Below, piece after piece: positions 16,815 to 25,653 of a stretch of DNA of 64,000 bases; the first letter of the stretch is position 1, and every line of letters starts with the position of its first letter. The stretch lies in contig CANJLW010000009.1 in assembly GCA_947475245.1 (NCBI GenBank), forward strand, positions 1 through 64,000. The letters are read 5' to 3'. Source of the stretch: Acetobacteraceae bacterium (GTDB lineage Bacteria; Pseudomonadota; Alphaproteobacteria; Acetobacterales; Acetobacteraceae). The notes under the pieces were generated by a model, which had not been told where the DNA came from, did no database searches, and saw only the letters and a list, made by a program, of their open reading frames with translations. Made by a program: the position numbers and the translations under genes.

Positions 16815-17537
16815 ATGGCCTGGCTTGACAGAGATGCCCGCCGCCTCGCCATGCACGCCTCGCCGCTGTTCAGCGCGATGGATGTCGATGCGCTGGACGC
16901 GATCCTCGACCTCGCGACGGAGCGTACAATCGGACGCGGTCAGGTCATCTTTCAGCGCGGCGACGCCGGCAGTTCGATCATGGCCGTCGTGCGCGGTCGC
17001 GTGCGCATCGGTGCCGCCTCCCCGGACGGTCGCGAGGTGACGCTGAATATCATCAGCCCCGGAGAGGTCTTCGGCGAAATCGCCCTGCTTGACGGCAAGC
17101 CGCGCAGCGCCGACGCCACCGCGATCGAGGAGACAACGCTGCTGGTGCTTGAACGCCGTCACGTATTGCCCTTCCTCGCCGCCAATCCGGACTTCGCGCT
17201 GCGCCTGCTCGCCGTGTTGTGCGACCGGCTGCGCCGGACCAGCGTGGCGATGGAGGATATGGCCCTGCTCGATCTGCCGGAACGGCTGGCGCGTCTGTTG
17301 CTGAAACTTGCCGACGATTTCGGTCGCAAGGCGGAGGGCGGCATACGCATCGACATCCGGCTGTCGCAAAAGGATATCGGCAACCTCATCGCCTCATCCC
17401 GCGAGGGCACCAACAAGCAGTTGCGCCAATGGCAGGCGGAGGGCGTGCTGGAACGCCAGGGCGGCTACATCCTGCTGCGGAACCCCGCGACGTTGGAAGA
17501 ATTGCTGACGCCCGGCGCGGCCTTGCAATCCAACTGA
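16815..17537 (+). CDS. Crp/Fnr family transcription regulator
   Basis: 240 residues from ATG 16815; the in-frame extension to 16740 has no ribosome site. Cyclic-nucleotide-binding-type beta-roll at about 15-135 (FQRGDAGSSIMAVVRGRVRI, GEVFGEIALLDGKPRSADAT), connecting helix, then a Crp-type helix-turn-helix at about 170-225 (RLSQKDIGNLIASSREGTNK). No N-terminal cysteine cluster, so not an oxygen-sensing FNR. The phosphate-cassette segment FGEIALLDGKPRSADA resembles a cNMP pocket. It lies 71 bases before an ABC importer operon on the same strand and may control it; this is inference from position. Confidence 0.88.
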   Translation: MAWLDRDARRLAMHASPLFSAMDVDALDAILDLATERTIGRGQVIFQRGDAGSSIMAVVRGRVRIGAASPDGREVTLNIISPGEVFGEIALLDGKPRSADATAIEETTLLVLERRHVLPFLAANPDFALRLLAVLCDRLRRTSVAMEDMALLDLPERLARLLLKLADDFGRKAEGGIRIDIRLSQKDIGNLIASSREGTNKQLRQWQAEGVLERQGGYILLRNPATLEELLTPGAALQSN

Positions 17538-17608
17538 CACAATATCCGGGGATGACTCGGCGGCCCCATAAGCGCTAACAGGACGCGCCCCGAACCGATC
17601 GAGCCGCG

Positions 17609-19333
17609 ATGCCCGCCAGGATTCAACGGTCCCCCAACACAGGCAGGCGGCTCCCGAATGTCTGGGACGCCGCGGCGATCCTGTGTGTGGTCGGCGCGCT
17701 GGTTGCGATCACCCATGCCGCGCGCGGCACCATGGCCGGGATCGACGCGCCCGGCGCGACGGAGATCAGCCTCGATCCCTGGATGCTGCCGGAATATGCC
17801 CTTCGCACAACGCTGCGCATGTTCGCCGCGCTGTTCTTCTCGCTGCTGTTCACCTTCACCTACGGCACCGCCGCGGCAAAAAGCCGCCGAGCGGGGTTGG
17901 TGCTGGTTCCCATCCTCGACGTGCTGCAATCGGTGCCAATTCTGGGCTTCCTGTCCTTCACCGTCGTCTTCTTCATGGGGCTATTTCCCGGACAGGTGAT
18001 CGGCCTCGAACTCGCCGCCATCTTCGCGATCTTTACCAGCCAGGCCTGGAACATGGCGTTCAGCATGTACCAGTCGCTGACCACGGTTCCCAGCGACCTG
18101 CGCGAAGCCACGCGCAGCTTCCAACTCTCGGCCTGGCAGCGCTTCTGGCGGCTCGAAGTACCCTTCGCCATCCCCGGTCTGGTCTGGAACACGATGATTT
18201 CCATGTCCGGCGGCTGGTTCTTCGTTGTGGCGTCGGAAGCCGTGTCGGTCGGCGACAACACCTGGAAACTGCCGGGCATCGGTTCCTATGTCGCCGTCGC
18301 CCTGGACCAGCGCGACATCGCCGCCGTCATCTATGCCATCCTGGTTATGCTCGCGGTGATCCTGGCCTATGACCAGTTGCTGTTTCGACCGCTGGTCGCC
18401 TGGTCCGCCAAGTTCCGCTTCGAAACCACCGCCGGCGCGACCGCGTCCGATCCCTGGGTGCTGCGCCTGATGCGTCGTACCCGCGTTCTGTCCGCGGCGG
18501 GTGAAGCGCTCAGCCGAGGCGCGGGCTTCATCGGCGGGCTGCGCATGTCCTTCGGTTCGGCCCCCGCCGTCAGCACCCGCGTCTCCTCGCGCACTATCGA
18601 CGTCGTCTGGATCGTGGCGCTTGTTGCCGTTCTCGGCGCGGCCACCTGGCGTATCGTCAGCTTCGCTTCCGCCGAATTGTCCCTCGGCGATCTCGGCGAG
18701 GCCACCTGGCTGGGGCTGATCACCCTGGCGCGGGTCGCCGTCATGATGATCCTCGCCAGCGCAGTCTGGGTTCCCGTCGGCGTCTGGCTCGGCCTGCGCC
18801 CCGTCTGGGCACGCCGAGCACAACCGGTGACGCAATTTTTGGCGTCGTTTCCGGCGAATTTGCTGTTTCCGCCGTTTGTTCTGTTCATCGTCCATTTTGG
18901 CCTGTCCGCCGACATCTGGCTGACGCCGCTGATGGTGCTGGGCACGCAGTGGTACATCCTGTTCAACGTCGTCGCCGGCGCCGCGGCCTTCCCGGGCGAT
19001 CTGAAGGAAGCCGCCAGCAACTTCCGCGTCTCCGGCTGGCTCTGGTGGCGGAAGATCATCATTCCCGGCATCTTGCCGCACTACGTCACCGGCGCCATCG
19101 CCGCGTCCGGCGGATCCTGGAATGCCGCGATCGTGGCGGAGGTCGCGTCCTGGGGCGATACGAAGCTCGTGGCGCACGGCCTTGGCGCCTATATCGCGCA
19201 GGCGACCGAACGCGGCGACATGCCGCGCGTGGTGCTGGGCGTCGTCGTCATGTCCGGCTTCGTCGTGCTGTTTAATCGCATCCTGTGGCGCCCGCTGCAC
19301 GCCTTCGCCGGCCGCCGCCTGAGCATGGACTAG
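17609..19333 (+). CDS. NitT/TauT-type ABC importer, double-length permease
   Basis: 574 residues, about twice the length of a SsuC/TauC permease. Two complete permease domains are fused: the first at about 70-265 with docking loop DLREATRSFQLSAWQRFWRL, the second at about 350-570 with DLKEAASNFRVSGWLWWRKI. Both carry the E-A-A motif and the repeated SGGWFFVVASEAVSVGD / SGGSWNAAIVAEVASWGD segments, so the gene arose by duplication and fusion and one chain can form the whole membrane channel. The ATPase gene starts 11 bases later. No periplasmic binding protein gene is adjacent. Ligand unknown. Confidence 0.87.
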   Translation: MPARIQRSPNTGRRLPNVWDAAAILCVVGALVAITHAARGTMAGIDAPGATEISLDPWMLPEYALRTTLRMFAALFFSLLFTFTYGTAAAKSRRAGLVLVPILDVLQSVPILGFLSFTVVFFMGLFPGQVIGLELAAIFAIFTSQAWNMAFSMYQSLTTVPSDLREATRSFQLSAWQRFWRLEVPFAIPGLVWNTMISMSGGWFFVVASEAVSVGDNTWKLPGIGSYVAVALDQRDIAAVIYAILVMLAVILAYDQLLFRPLVAWSAKFRFETTAGATASDPWVLRLMRRTRVLSAAGEALSRGAGFIGGLRMSFGSAPAVSTRVSSRTIDVVWIVALVAVLGAATWRIVSFASAELSLGDLGEATWLGLITLARVAVMMILASAVWVPVGVWLGLRPVWARRAQPVTQFLASFPANLLFPPFVLFIVHFGLSADIWLTPLMVLGTQWYILFNVVAGAAAFPGDLKEAASNFRVSGWLWWRKIIIPGILPHYVTGAIAASGGSWNAAIVAEVASWGDTKLVAHGLGAYIAQATERGDMPRVVLGVVVMSGFVVLFNRILWRPLHAFAGRRLSMD

Positions 19334-19344
19334 GGAGACCGCGC

Positions 19345-20649
19345 ATGGACCCGACCAGCCCCCCGATGATCGAAGTGCGCGCGTGCCGGCAGGCCTACCA
19401 CAAGGATGCCTCCGCCGATCTTGTCGTGCTCGACGACGTCAATCTGGAATTGCACGACGGCGAAATCGTCGCCCTGCTGGGTCGCTCCGGCTCCGGCAAA
19501 TCGACCCTGCTGCGGATCGTCTCCGGCCTGCTCCCGCCCACCGAAGGCACCGTTCTCTGGCGCGGTACGCCCATGCTTGGCCCCGCCGACGGAGTCGCCA
19601 TGGTGTTTCAGAGCTTCGCGCTGTTCCCCTGGCTGACCGTGCAGGAAAATGTGGAGCTTGGATTGGAAGCGCGCGGCGTGCCCCGTGTTCGGCGGGAAGA
19701 ATTGGCCGAAGCCGCGATCGATCTGATCGGTCTCGGCGGCTTCGAAAGCGCATACCCCAAGGAATTGTCGGGCGGCATGCGCCAACGCGTCGGCCTGGCG
19801 CGCGCGCTGGTCGTGCACCCCGATCTGCTGCTGATGGACGAACCGTTCAGCGCGCTGGACGTGCTGACCGCCGAAACCCTGCGCACCGATCTGATCGACC
19901 TGTGGTCGGACGGCAAGCTGCCCGCGAAATCCGTGCTGATGGTGACGCATAATATCGAGGAAGCGGTGCTGATGTGCGACCGCATCCTGGTCTTCGCGTC
20001 CAACCCCGGCCGCGTGGCCAGCGAACTGCGCGTGCCCTTTCCGCATCCGCGCAATCGCCTCGATCCCGCGTTTCGGCAGATGGTCGACGATATCTACGGG
20101 TTGATGACCCGCCGCCCGACCGCCGAACCGCGCGCCGCAACCGCCGCCCCGGTCTCTCCGCTGGCGCTGCCGCTGCAACGCATCGGCACCAACCTGATGT
20201 CGGGCTTGCTGGAAACCCTCGCCGCCGATCCCTATACCGGGCGCGCCGATCTGCCCGCGCTCGCGGCCTCACTCCAGTATGAGGTCGACGAGTTGCTGCC
20301 CCTCGGCGAAATGCTGCAACTCCTGCGCTTCGCGGCGATGGAGGAAGGCGACATCCTGTTGACCGAGTCCGGGCGGGACTTCGTCAACGCCGACGTTGAC
20401 GGCCGCAAGCAGATGTTCGCCGACGCCCTGCGCGCCCATGTGCCGCTGGTCACCATGATCCGGCAGGTGCTGGACGAACGCTGGAATCACCGTGCCTCCG
20501 CCGTGCGTTTTCGCGACGAGTTGGAGGATCACATGTCCCCGGAATATGCCGAGGATACCTTGCGCACCGTGATCGGCTGGGGTCGCTACGCGGAACTGTT
20601 CGGCTACGACGAAGAAGCGGAGCAGTTCAACCTCGACGATATCGGGTAA
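19345..20649 (+). CDS. NitT/TauT-type ABC importer, ATPase with C-terminal AAA-associated domain
   Basis: 434 residues from ATG 19345 (aggga upstream). ABC domain at 8-255: Walker A GRSGSGKS (47-54), signature LSGGMRQR, Walker B LLLMDEPF, H-loop MVTHNIEEAV. The last 150 residues form a separate helical domain (GRADLPALAASLQYEVDELL, FAMEEGDILLTESGRDFVNA region, DTLRTVIGWGRYAELFGYDE) that matches the AAA-associated domain found behind some NitT-like ATPases and resembles a winged-helix regulatory unit. The domain probably senses something in the cytoplasm and adjusts transport. Forms one system with the fused permease upstream. Confidence 0.85.
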   Translation: MDPTSPPMIEVRACRQAYHKDASADLVVLDDVNLELHDGEIVALLGRSGSGKSTLLRIVSGLLPPTEGTVLWRGTPMLGPADGVAMVFQSFALFPWLTVQENVELGLEARGVPRVRREELAEAAIDLIGLGGFESAYPKELSGGMRQRVGLARALVVHPDLLLMDEPFSALDVLTAETLRTDLIDLWSDGKLPAKSVLMVTHNIEEAVLMCDRILVFASNPGRVASELRVPFPHPRNRLDPAFRQMVDDIYGLMTRRPTAEPRAATAAPVSPLALPLQRIGTNLMSGLLETLAADPYTGRADLPALAASLQYEVDELLPLGEMLQLLRFAAMEEGDILLTESGRDFVNADVDGRKQMFADALRAHVPLVTMIRQVLDERWNHRASAVRFRDELEDHMSPEYAEDTLRTVIGWGRYAELFGYDEEAEQFNLDDIG

Positions 20650-20687
20650 CATTCAACTAGGCCAAGTGTCCTAGTCCATATGCCGAG

Positions 20688-20710
20688 CGCCGAAGCGGTT
20701 TTCTTCGGCG
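20688..20710 (+). terminator. Hairpin after the ABC importer operon
   Basis: CGCCGAAG (20688-20695) and CTTCGGCG (20703-20710) pair perfectly around the loop cggtttt, 39 bases after the ATPase stop and 22 bases before the glycosyltransferase start. No downstream T-run, so termination strength is uncertain. Confidence 0.45.
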
Positions 20711-20732
20711 TCCGGCGCGATAGGATAACGAC

Positions 20733-21935
20733 ATGTTGGACGCGATGCCCGATCAAGCGCTTGCCCCGGTTCCGGCCATCAGGCCATGCGAACTGACCAT
20801 CCTGATGCCCTGCCTGAATGAGGCGGAAACCCTGGGCGTCTGCATCGAGAAGGCGCGCGCCTTTCTGACCCGCGCCGGCATCGACGGAGAGGTCGTTATC
20901 GCCGACAACGGCAGCACCGACGGCTCCCAATCCATCGCCACCGCGCTCGGCGCGCGCGTCGTGCCGATCGCCGAACGCGGCTATGGATCGGCGCTGAAGG
21001 GCGGTATCCGCGCCGCCGCCGGGCGCTATGTCATCATGGGCGATTCCGACGACAGCTACGATTTCAGCCGGCTGGACGCATTCGTGGCGCAGTTGCGCGC
21101 CGGCTTCGCGCTGGTGATGGGCAATCGCTTCAAGGGCGGCATTCTGCCCGGCGCGATGCCGCCGCTGCACCGCTACCTCGGTAATCCCGTGCTGACCACG
21201 ATCGGGCGGCTGTTCTTCCGCAGTCCCTGCGGCGATTTCCACTGCGGCCTGCGCGGGTTCGACCGTCAGGCGATCCTCGATCTCGATCTTCAGGCACCGG
21301 GCATGGAGTTCGCCAGCGAAATGGTGGTGAAAGCCACCATCAACGGCCTGACGATCGCCGAGGTCCCGACGACGCTTTCCCCCGACGGACGTTCTCGCCC
21401 GCCGCATCTGCGTTCCTGGCGCGACGGCTGGCGGCATCTGCGCTTTCTGCTGCTGTTCAGCCCGCGCTGGCTGTTTTTGTATCCCGGCCTGGGCCTGTTC
21501 CTGACCGGCATCGCCGCCATGGGCTGGCTGCTGCCGGGGCCGCGCGCGGTTGGCGGCGTGACCTTGGACATTCACACGCTGTTCTACGCGTCGCTGGCCG
21601 TTGTCGTCGGCTTTCATTCAATGTTGTTCTGGGTCTTCGCCAAAATCTACGGCATGCGAGAGGGCATCGCGCCGCCCGATCCGCGCTTCCTGAGCATGAT
21701 CCGCGCGGTAACGTTGGAGATCGGCCTGATCGCCGGCGGTGCCCTGCTGCTGTTCGGACTGATTCTGGGCGCGCTGGCGGTATCGAGCTGGGGGCACGCC
21801 GCGTTCGGCAATCTGTCGCCGGAATTCGCGATGCGCCTGGTCATCCCGTCGGGCACCGCGATCTTGTTGGCGTTTCAAACTGCCTATGGCGCGTTCTTCC
21901 TCAGCGTTCTGGAAATCCGTTCGACCCGCAGATAA
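20733..21935 (+). CDS. Membrane glycosyltransferase, family 2 (dolichol-phosphate-sugar synthase-like)
   Basis: 400 residues. GT-A domain at about 20-235: LTILMPCLNEAETLGVCIEK, VVIADNGSTDGSQSIA, and the DxD-like MGDSDDSYDF that holds the metal and nucleotide sugar. The C-terminal 165 residues have about four membrane segments (LFLYPGLGLFLTGIAAMGWL, LFYASLAVVVGFHSMLFWVF, LIAGGALLLFGLILGALAV, LVIPSGTAILLAFQTAY). Such enzymes move a sugar from a nucleotide donor to a polyprenyl phosphate at the inner membrane. No other envelope-sugar genes are nearby. Stand-alone gene. Confidence 0.85.
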   Translation: MLDAMPDQALAPVPAIRPCELTILMPCLNEAETLGVCIEKARAFLTRAGIDGEVVIADNGSTDGSQSIATALGARVVPIAERGYGSALKGGIRAAAGRYVIMGDSDDSYDFSRLDAFVAQLRAGFALVMGNRFKGGILPGAMPPLHRYLGNPVLTTIGRLFFRSPCGDFHCGLRGFDRQAILDLDLQAPGMEFASEMVVKATINGLTIAEVPTTLSPDGRSRPPHLRSWRDGWRHLRFLLLFSPRWLFLYPGLGLFLTGIAAMGWLLPGPRAVGGVTLDIHTLFYASLAVVVGFHSMLFWVFAKIYGMREGIAPPDPRFLSMIRAVTLEIGLIAGGALLLFGLILGALAVSSWGHAAFGNLSPEFAMRLVIPSGTAILLAFQTAYGAFFLSVLEIRSTRR

Positions 21936-22038
21936 CGCGCCGCGACCCTGGGCTGGGCAACCGCCCGCCGCGATGCTTATCATTCCCGCAAACACCGTCC
22001 CCGTCGGGGCGGAGAATGACAACCTACAGGGATCCAGA

Positions 22039-23010
22039 ATGTCCATCGGCTCTATTGTCGGGCGCGCGCTCGTTGCCGTCGCCGCGCTTACTCTCTCCGG
22101 CGCCGCCGTCGCGCAATCCGCCGCGAACTGGCCCGACCGCCCCGTGAAGATCGTTCTGAACTTCGCGCCCGGCGGCGGCATCGACAACGGCATGCGTCCG
22201 TTTACCGAGCCTTTGCAGCGTGCGCTCGGACAGCCTTTCGTGCTGGAGCATAAGGGCGGCGCTTCGGGCGCGATTGGCGTCGAGGCCGGCACCAAGGCCA
22301 CGCCGAACGGCTATACCTTCTTCGCGACCCCCGGCCTGACGCTGGCGATCCTGCCGAACGTCAGGACGACGCCGTACGATCCGTTCAAGGACATGACGCC
22401 GGTCAGCTATTTCACCTGGTATCCGATGATGCTGACGGTGCATCCCTCGGTACCCGTGAATAACCTGAAAGAGTTGGTGGCCTACGGTAAGGCCAATCCG
22501 GCCAAACTGAGTCTCGGATCGTCCGGCATCGCGTCCACCGGGCATCTGGTGGTGGAGGGATTCAACAAGGCGGCCGGACTCAGCATTCTGCATGTGCCCT
22601 ATCGCGGCAGCAGCGACGCGATGAACGATTTCCTGGCGGGCGTGGTGCAGGTCTTCGCCGATCCGACCATCGCGCCGCATATCAAGGCGGGGAAGGCGAA
22701 GCTGCTGGCGGTGACCGGCGACCGGCACCCGGAATATCCCGATGTCCCGACCTTCGGCGAAACCTACCCCGAGGCCGATTTCGTCGGTTGGAACGGCCTG
22801 TTTGCCCCCGTCGGCACGCCGGAGCCGATCATCCGCAAGCTGAACGAAACGATGTCCATGATTGCGAAAACGCCGGAAGTCGCGGCGTTGTTGCTGAGGG
22901 TCGGACAGTTCCCGCACGCGGGCACGCCGGAAGATCTTGGCGCGATCCTGCGCAAGGATCACGCCCGCTATGGCAAGCTGACCCGCGAACTCAACATCCG
23001 GGTCGATTGA
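22039..23010 (+). CDS. Bug family (TctC-like) periplasmic binding protein 1
   Basis: 323 residues from ATG 22039, which gives a clean signal peptide (hydrophobic LVAVAALTLSGAAVAQSA); the longer frame to 21886 would overlap the glycosyltransferase. Typical Bug family body: NWPDRPVKIVLNFAPGGGID, GGASGAIGVEAGTKATPNGY, VPYRGSSDAMNDFLAGVVQV. These proteins bind small carboxylates and work with TctA/TctB membrane proteins, but no tctAB gene is in the window, so it is an orphan binding protein. Two more Bug genes (24550 and 45305) are present. Confidence 0.88.
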   Translation: MSIGSIVGRALVAVAALTLSGAAVAQSAANWPDRPVKIVLNFAPGGGIDNGMRPFTEPLQRALGQPFVLEHKGGASGAIGVEAGTKATPNGYTFFATPGLTLAILPNVRTTPYDPFKDMTPVSYFTWYPMMLTVHPSVPVNNLKELVAYGKANPAKLSLGSSGIASTGHLVVEGFNKAAGLSILHVPYRGSSDAMNDFLAGVVQVFADPTIAPHIKAGKAKLLAVTGDRHPEYPDVPTFGETYPEADFVGWNGLFAPVGTPEPIIRKLNETMSMIAKTPEVAALLLRVGQFPHAGTPEDLGAILRKDHARYGKLTRELNIRVD

Positions 23011-23026
23011 TCGTCGGCGCGCTCGT

Positions 23027-23046
23027 CTCTTCCCGATGGGGGAGAG
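23027..23046. terminator. Hairpin between convergent genes
   Basis: CTCTTCCC (23027-23034) pairs with GGGGAGAG (23039-23046) around gatg, with one G-T pair. It lies between the Bug gene stop (23010) and the end of the convergent D-threonine-aldolase-like gene (23065), so it can serve both. Its sequence recalls the hairpin at 93-113. Confidence 0.5.
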
Positions 23047-23064
23047 GCGGGCGACGTCGCGGGC

Positions 23065-24189
23065 CTAATTCAATCCGCCGCGCGCCGCCACCGGCCACAG
23101 GCATTCCACTCGCCCGCCGCGGACGCCGACATACCAGTCGAACTTGTCCACCGTCGGGTCGCAATGGCCGGGGACCAGGCGCAGCTTTTCCCCCAGCTTC
23201 GGCGATGCCGTTTCGCTGCCGAATTCGATCTTGCCGTGCTCATCCGATGCGCCGGTGTAGCGGACCTCCGGACGCTGCCAGACCGTCGGCAGGCCGGAAT
23301 CCACCGCGACCGCCTTGTGGCCGGCATCCAACACCGCGATGCCCGGGCGCACCGCGCTCATGACCGTCGACAGCACGAACAGCGCGTGACGGAAGGTGGA
23401 CACCGGCGCGCCGGACTCATCCAGGTTGCGCGCATAATCCGCGTCCATGAACACGTAACTGCCGGCCTGCATCTCGTTATAGATGCCCGACGCGGCCTCT
23501 ATCTGGAAGGTTCCGGTTCCCGCGCCGCCGACGATCGCGCAGGACAGGCCCTGCTGCTTCAACTGCTCCACCGTCCGACGCGACGCATCGACCGCATTGC
23601 CGACCAGCACCCGCCGTTCCTCCGGCGTGCGCTTGTGCTGCGCGCTGCCGTGATAGGCCTGGATGCCGCCGAAAATCAGGTGCTTCGACCCCGCGATCCT
23701 TTGCGCCAGCGCCACCGCTTCCGGCCCGGCATTGATCCCGCAGCGCGCCGCGCCGACATCGATTTCCACCAGCACCGTCATGCGCATGCCCGAAGCCTCC
23801 GCAGCCGCTTCGATCGCCGCGACCTGTTCGGCGTCGTCGGCGCAGACAGCGACCTTGGCGATACGGTTCAGCGCGCACAGGCGCGCCAGCTTGGCGGCCC
23901 CGACGACCTCGTTGCTGACGAGAATGTCCGGCACGCCGCCCCAGGCGAGGATTTCCGCCTCTGCCACTTTCTGCACGCAGTTGCCCACCGCGCCGCGGGC
24001 GATCTGCATATGGGCGATGACCGGGGATTTATGCGTCTTGGCATGCGCCCGCAGCCTGACGCCGGTGGGCGCCAGCAGCCCCGCCATGTGGTCGAGGTTG
24101 TATTCGAACGCGTCGAGGTCGATCACCAACGCGGGCGTATCGATTTCGTCCTCGCGCATGCCGGGGATGGCGGGGGGCGATTGCAGCAT
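23065..24189 (-). CDS. PLP-dependent D-threonine aldolase / D-serine dehydratase-like enzyme (DSD1 family)
   Basis: 374 residues, alanine-racemase-type barrel plus C-terminal beta domain. The PLP lysine is Lys51 in RLRAHAKTHKSP; EIDVGAARCGI and GGAGTGTFQIEA line the cofactor phosphate; the C-terminal PGHCDPTVDKFDWYV carries the His/Cys pair that holds the divalent metal in D-threonine aldolase and D-serine dehydratase. It would cleave or dehydrate D-beta-hydroxy amino acids. It is the third gene of a minus-strand run with a Bug binding protein and a GGCT-like gene (gaps of 18 and 6 bases), which suggests uptake and breakdown of a D-amino-acid-related compound; that link is inference. Confidence 0.85.
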   Translation of the reverse strand: MLQSPPAIPGMREDEIDTPALVIDLDAFEYNLDHMAGLLAPTGVRLRAHAKTHKSPVIAHMQIARGAVGNCVQKVAEAEILAWGGVPDILVSNEVVGAAKLARLCALNRIAKVAVCADDAEQVAAIEAAAEASGMRMTVLVEIDVGAARCGINAGPEAVALAQRIAGSKHLIFGGIQAYHGSAQHKRTPEERRVLVGNAVDASRRTVEQLKQQGLSCAIVGGAGTGTFQIEAASGIYNEMQAGSYVFMDADYARNLDESGAPVSTFRHALFVLSTVMSAVRPGIAVLDAGHKAVAVDSGLPTVWQRPEVRYTGASDEHGKIEFGSETASPKLGEKLRLVPGHCDPTVDKFDWYVGVRGGRVECLWPVAARGGLN

Positions 24190-24195
24190 GTGTTG

Positions 24196-24531
24196 TCATC
24201 CATTCCAGGGGCGGCGGGTGCCGCCCGGTGCGATCCAGGTCCAGGCCGCAGTCTTGCCTCTTGGGGTGGCCACGACAACCCGGGTCAGTCGATAGGTTGG
24301 TCCTTCATAAGCGTTCAACCGACGCAGCGCGGCGGCTGACACGCGGATCGCCAGACCCTTCACCCGCCCGCGAGGCTTTCGGCGCAGGGTCGGGAAGGGC
24401 ACGCGTGCCAGTGCCACGCGTTGGCGGCCCGCCAGAAGGGCGGGATGCCCGCGGCCAGGCAACGTAGGATCGCCCGACCGGCGGGCGAGGGTGGCGGGGT
24501 CCAATAACGAGCCGTACAGGAACAGCAGCAT
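24196..24531 (-). CDS. Gamma-glutamylcyclotransferase-like (AIG2/GGCT) protein
   Basis: 111 residues. The family starts with LFLYGSLLDP, the YGSL loop that binds the gamma-glutamyl part, and has the catalytic Glu in LNAYEGPTYRLTRV. A Trp-rich end (TAAWTWIAPGG) fits the last strand. Family enzymes release 5-oxoproline from gamma-glutamyl compounds, though small bacterial members are mostly untested. Sits between the Bug gene and the D-threonine-aldolase-like gene. Confidence 0.78.
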   Translation of the reverse strand: MLLFLYGSLLDPATLARRSGDPTLPGRGHPALLAGRQRVALARVPFPTLRRKPRGRVKGLAIRVSAAALRRLNAYEGPTYRLTRVVVATPRGKTAAWTWIAPGGTRRPWNG

Positions 24532-24549
24532 GGGTATCCGGGCGCGAGG

Positions 24550-25521
24550 TCACTCCATGGTGATCTTATGCTCCTTGATCAGCTCCCCGTACATCCTGAA
24601 ATCCTCTCGCACCAAGGCGGTGAATTCCTCCACCGTATTGCCCGACGCCCGGTTCGCGAATTTCAGCAACTGGGCCTGCATTTCCGGCGTATCGGCAATG
24701 GTCGACATCGCCACGTTCATCTTGCGCACGATCGCGGGCGGCGTCCCCGCCGGGGCGAACATGCCGAACCACGATGTCGAGGTAAGGGCCGGATAGACCT
24801 CTTGGATTGACGGCACATCCGGGAAATCCGGATGACGCTGCCGATCGAACATCCCCATCAGCTTCAGCTTGCCGCTGTAGACATGCGGCAGCCCGCTGGG
24901 GTCGACGAAGACCTGCACCACGCCGCTCAGCACATCCGGCAAGGCCTCTCCGGCACCGCGATAGGGGATGTAGAGAATATCCACGCCCATCGCCTTGTTC
25001 AGCATCACCGCCACCAATTGTGTCGCGGTGCCCAGTCCGACGCCGCCGAAGCTGAGCTTGCCTGGGCGCGAACGCGCCAGCGCCTCCAACTCCTTCAGCG
25101 TGCTGACTCCCAGCGACGGATGCACCGTCAGCGGGGCCATGGAGTCGGCGTGTTTCACGACCGGCACAAAATCCTTGAACGGATCGTACGGCGTCTTGCG
25201 CACCTGCGGTAGGATCAGCAACGCAGCGACCGGTGTGACCAGGAAGGTGTAGCCGTCCGGCGCCGATCGCATGACGGTTTCCGCGCCGATCGCGCCCGCT
25301 GCCCCGCCCTTGTTCTCGATCACCACCTGCTGGCCCAGCGCGACCGAGAGGGGGCCGGTATAGGGGCGGATGGAATTGTCGCTCGACCCGCCGGGCGCAT
25401 AATTCACGACGATGCGAATGGGGCGGGACGGCCAGTTGGCCTCCTGCGCCCCAGCCGGCGCGGCCCATGGCAACAGCGCGGTCAAAGCGGCGCATACCAG
25501 CGTTAAGACTTTCCCCGTCAT
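24550..25521 (-). CDS. Bug family (TctC-like) periplasmic binding protein 2
   Basis: 323 residues with a signal peptide (VLTLVCAALTALLPWAAPAGAQ). Bug family body: NWPSRPIRIVVNYAPGGSSD, GGAAGAIGAETVMRSAPDGY, YIPYRGAGEALPDVLSGVVQ, SWFGMFAPAGTPPAIVRKMN. First gene of the three-gene minus-strand unit ending in the D-threonine-aldolase-like enzyme. No membrane partner nearby; orphan binding proteins of this class usually share a distant TctAB channel. Confidence 0.88.
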   Translation of the reverse strand: MTGKVLTLVCAALTALLPWAAPAGAQEANWPSRPIRIVVNYAPGGSSDNSIRPYTGPLSVALGQQVVIENKGGAAGAIGAETVMRSAPDGYTFLVTPVAALLILPQVRKTPYDPFKDFVPVVKHADSMAPLTVHPSLGVSTLKELEALARSRPGKLSFGGVGLGTATQLVAVMLNKAMGVDILYIPYRGAGEALPDVLSGVVQVFVDPSGLPHVYSGKLKLMGMFDRQRHPDFPDVPSIQEVYPALTSTSWFGMFAPAGTPPAIVRKMNVAMSTIADTPEMQAQLLKFANRASGNTVEEFTALVREDFRMYGELIKEHKITME

Positions 25522-25653
25522 GGTCGTCTCCCTGATTTTTCTTTGTCGCCGACGCTAGGCCGTTCGCTTCCCCTTTGTCCATCTGTTCGAGCGCCGATTG
25601 CTCCATCGTCCGTTCCCGATCATGATCGCGCCGAAAAGCGGGAGAAGCGGACG

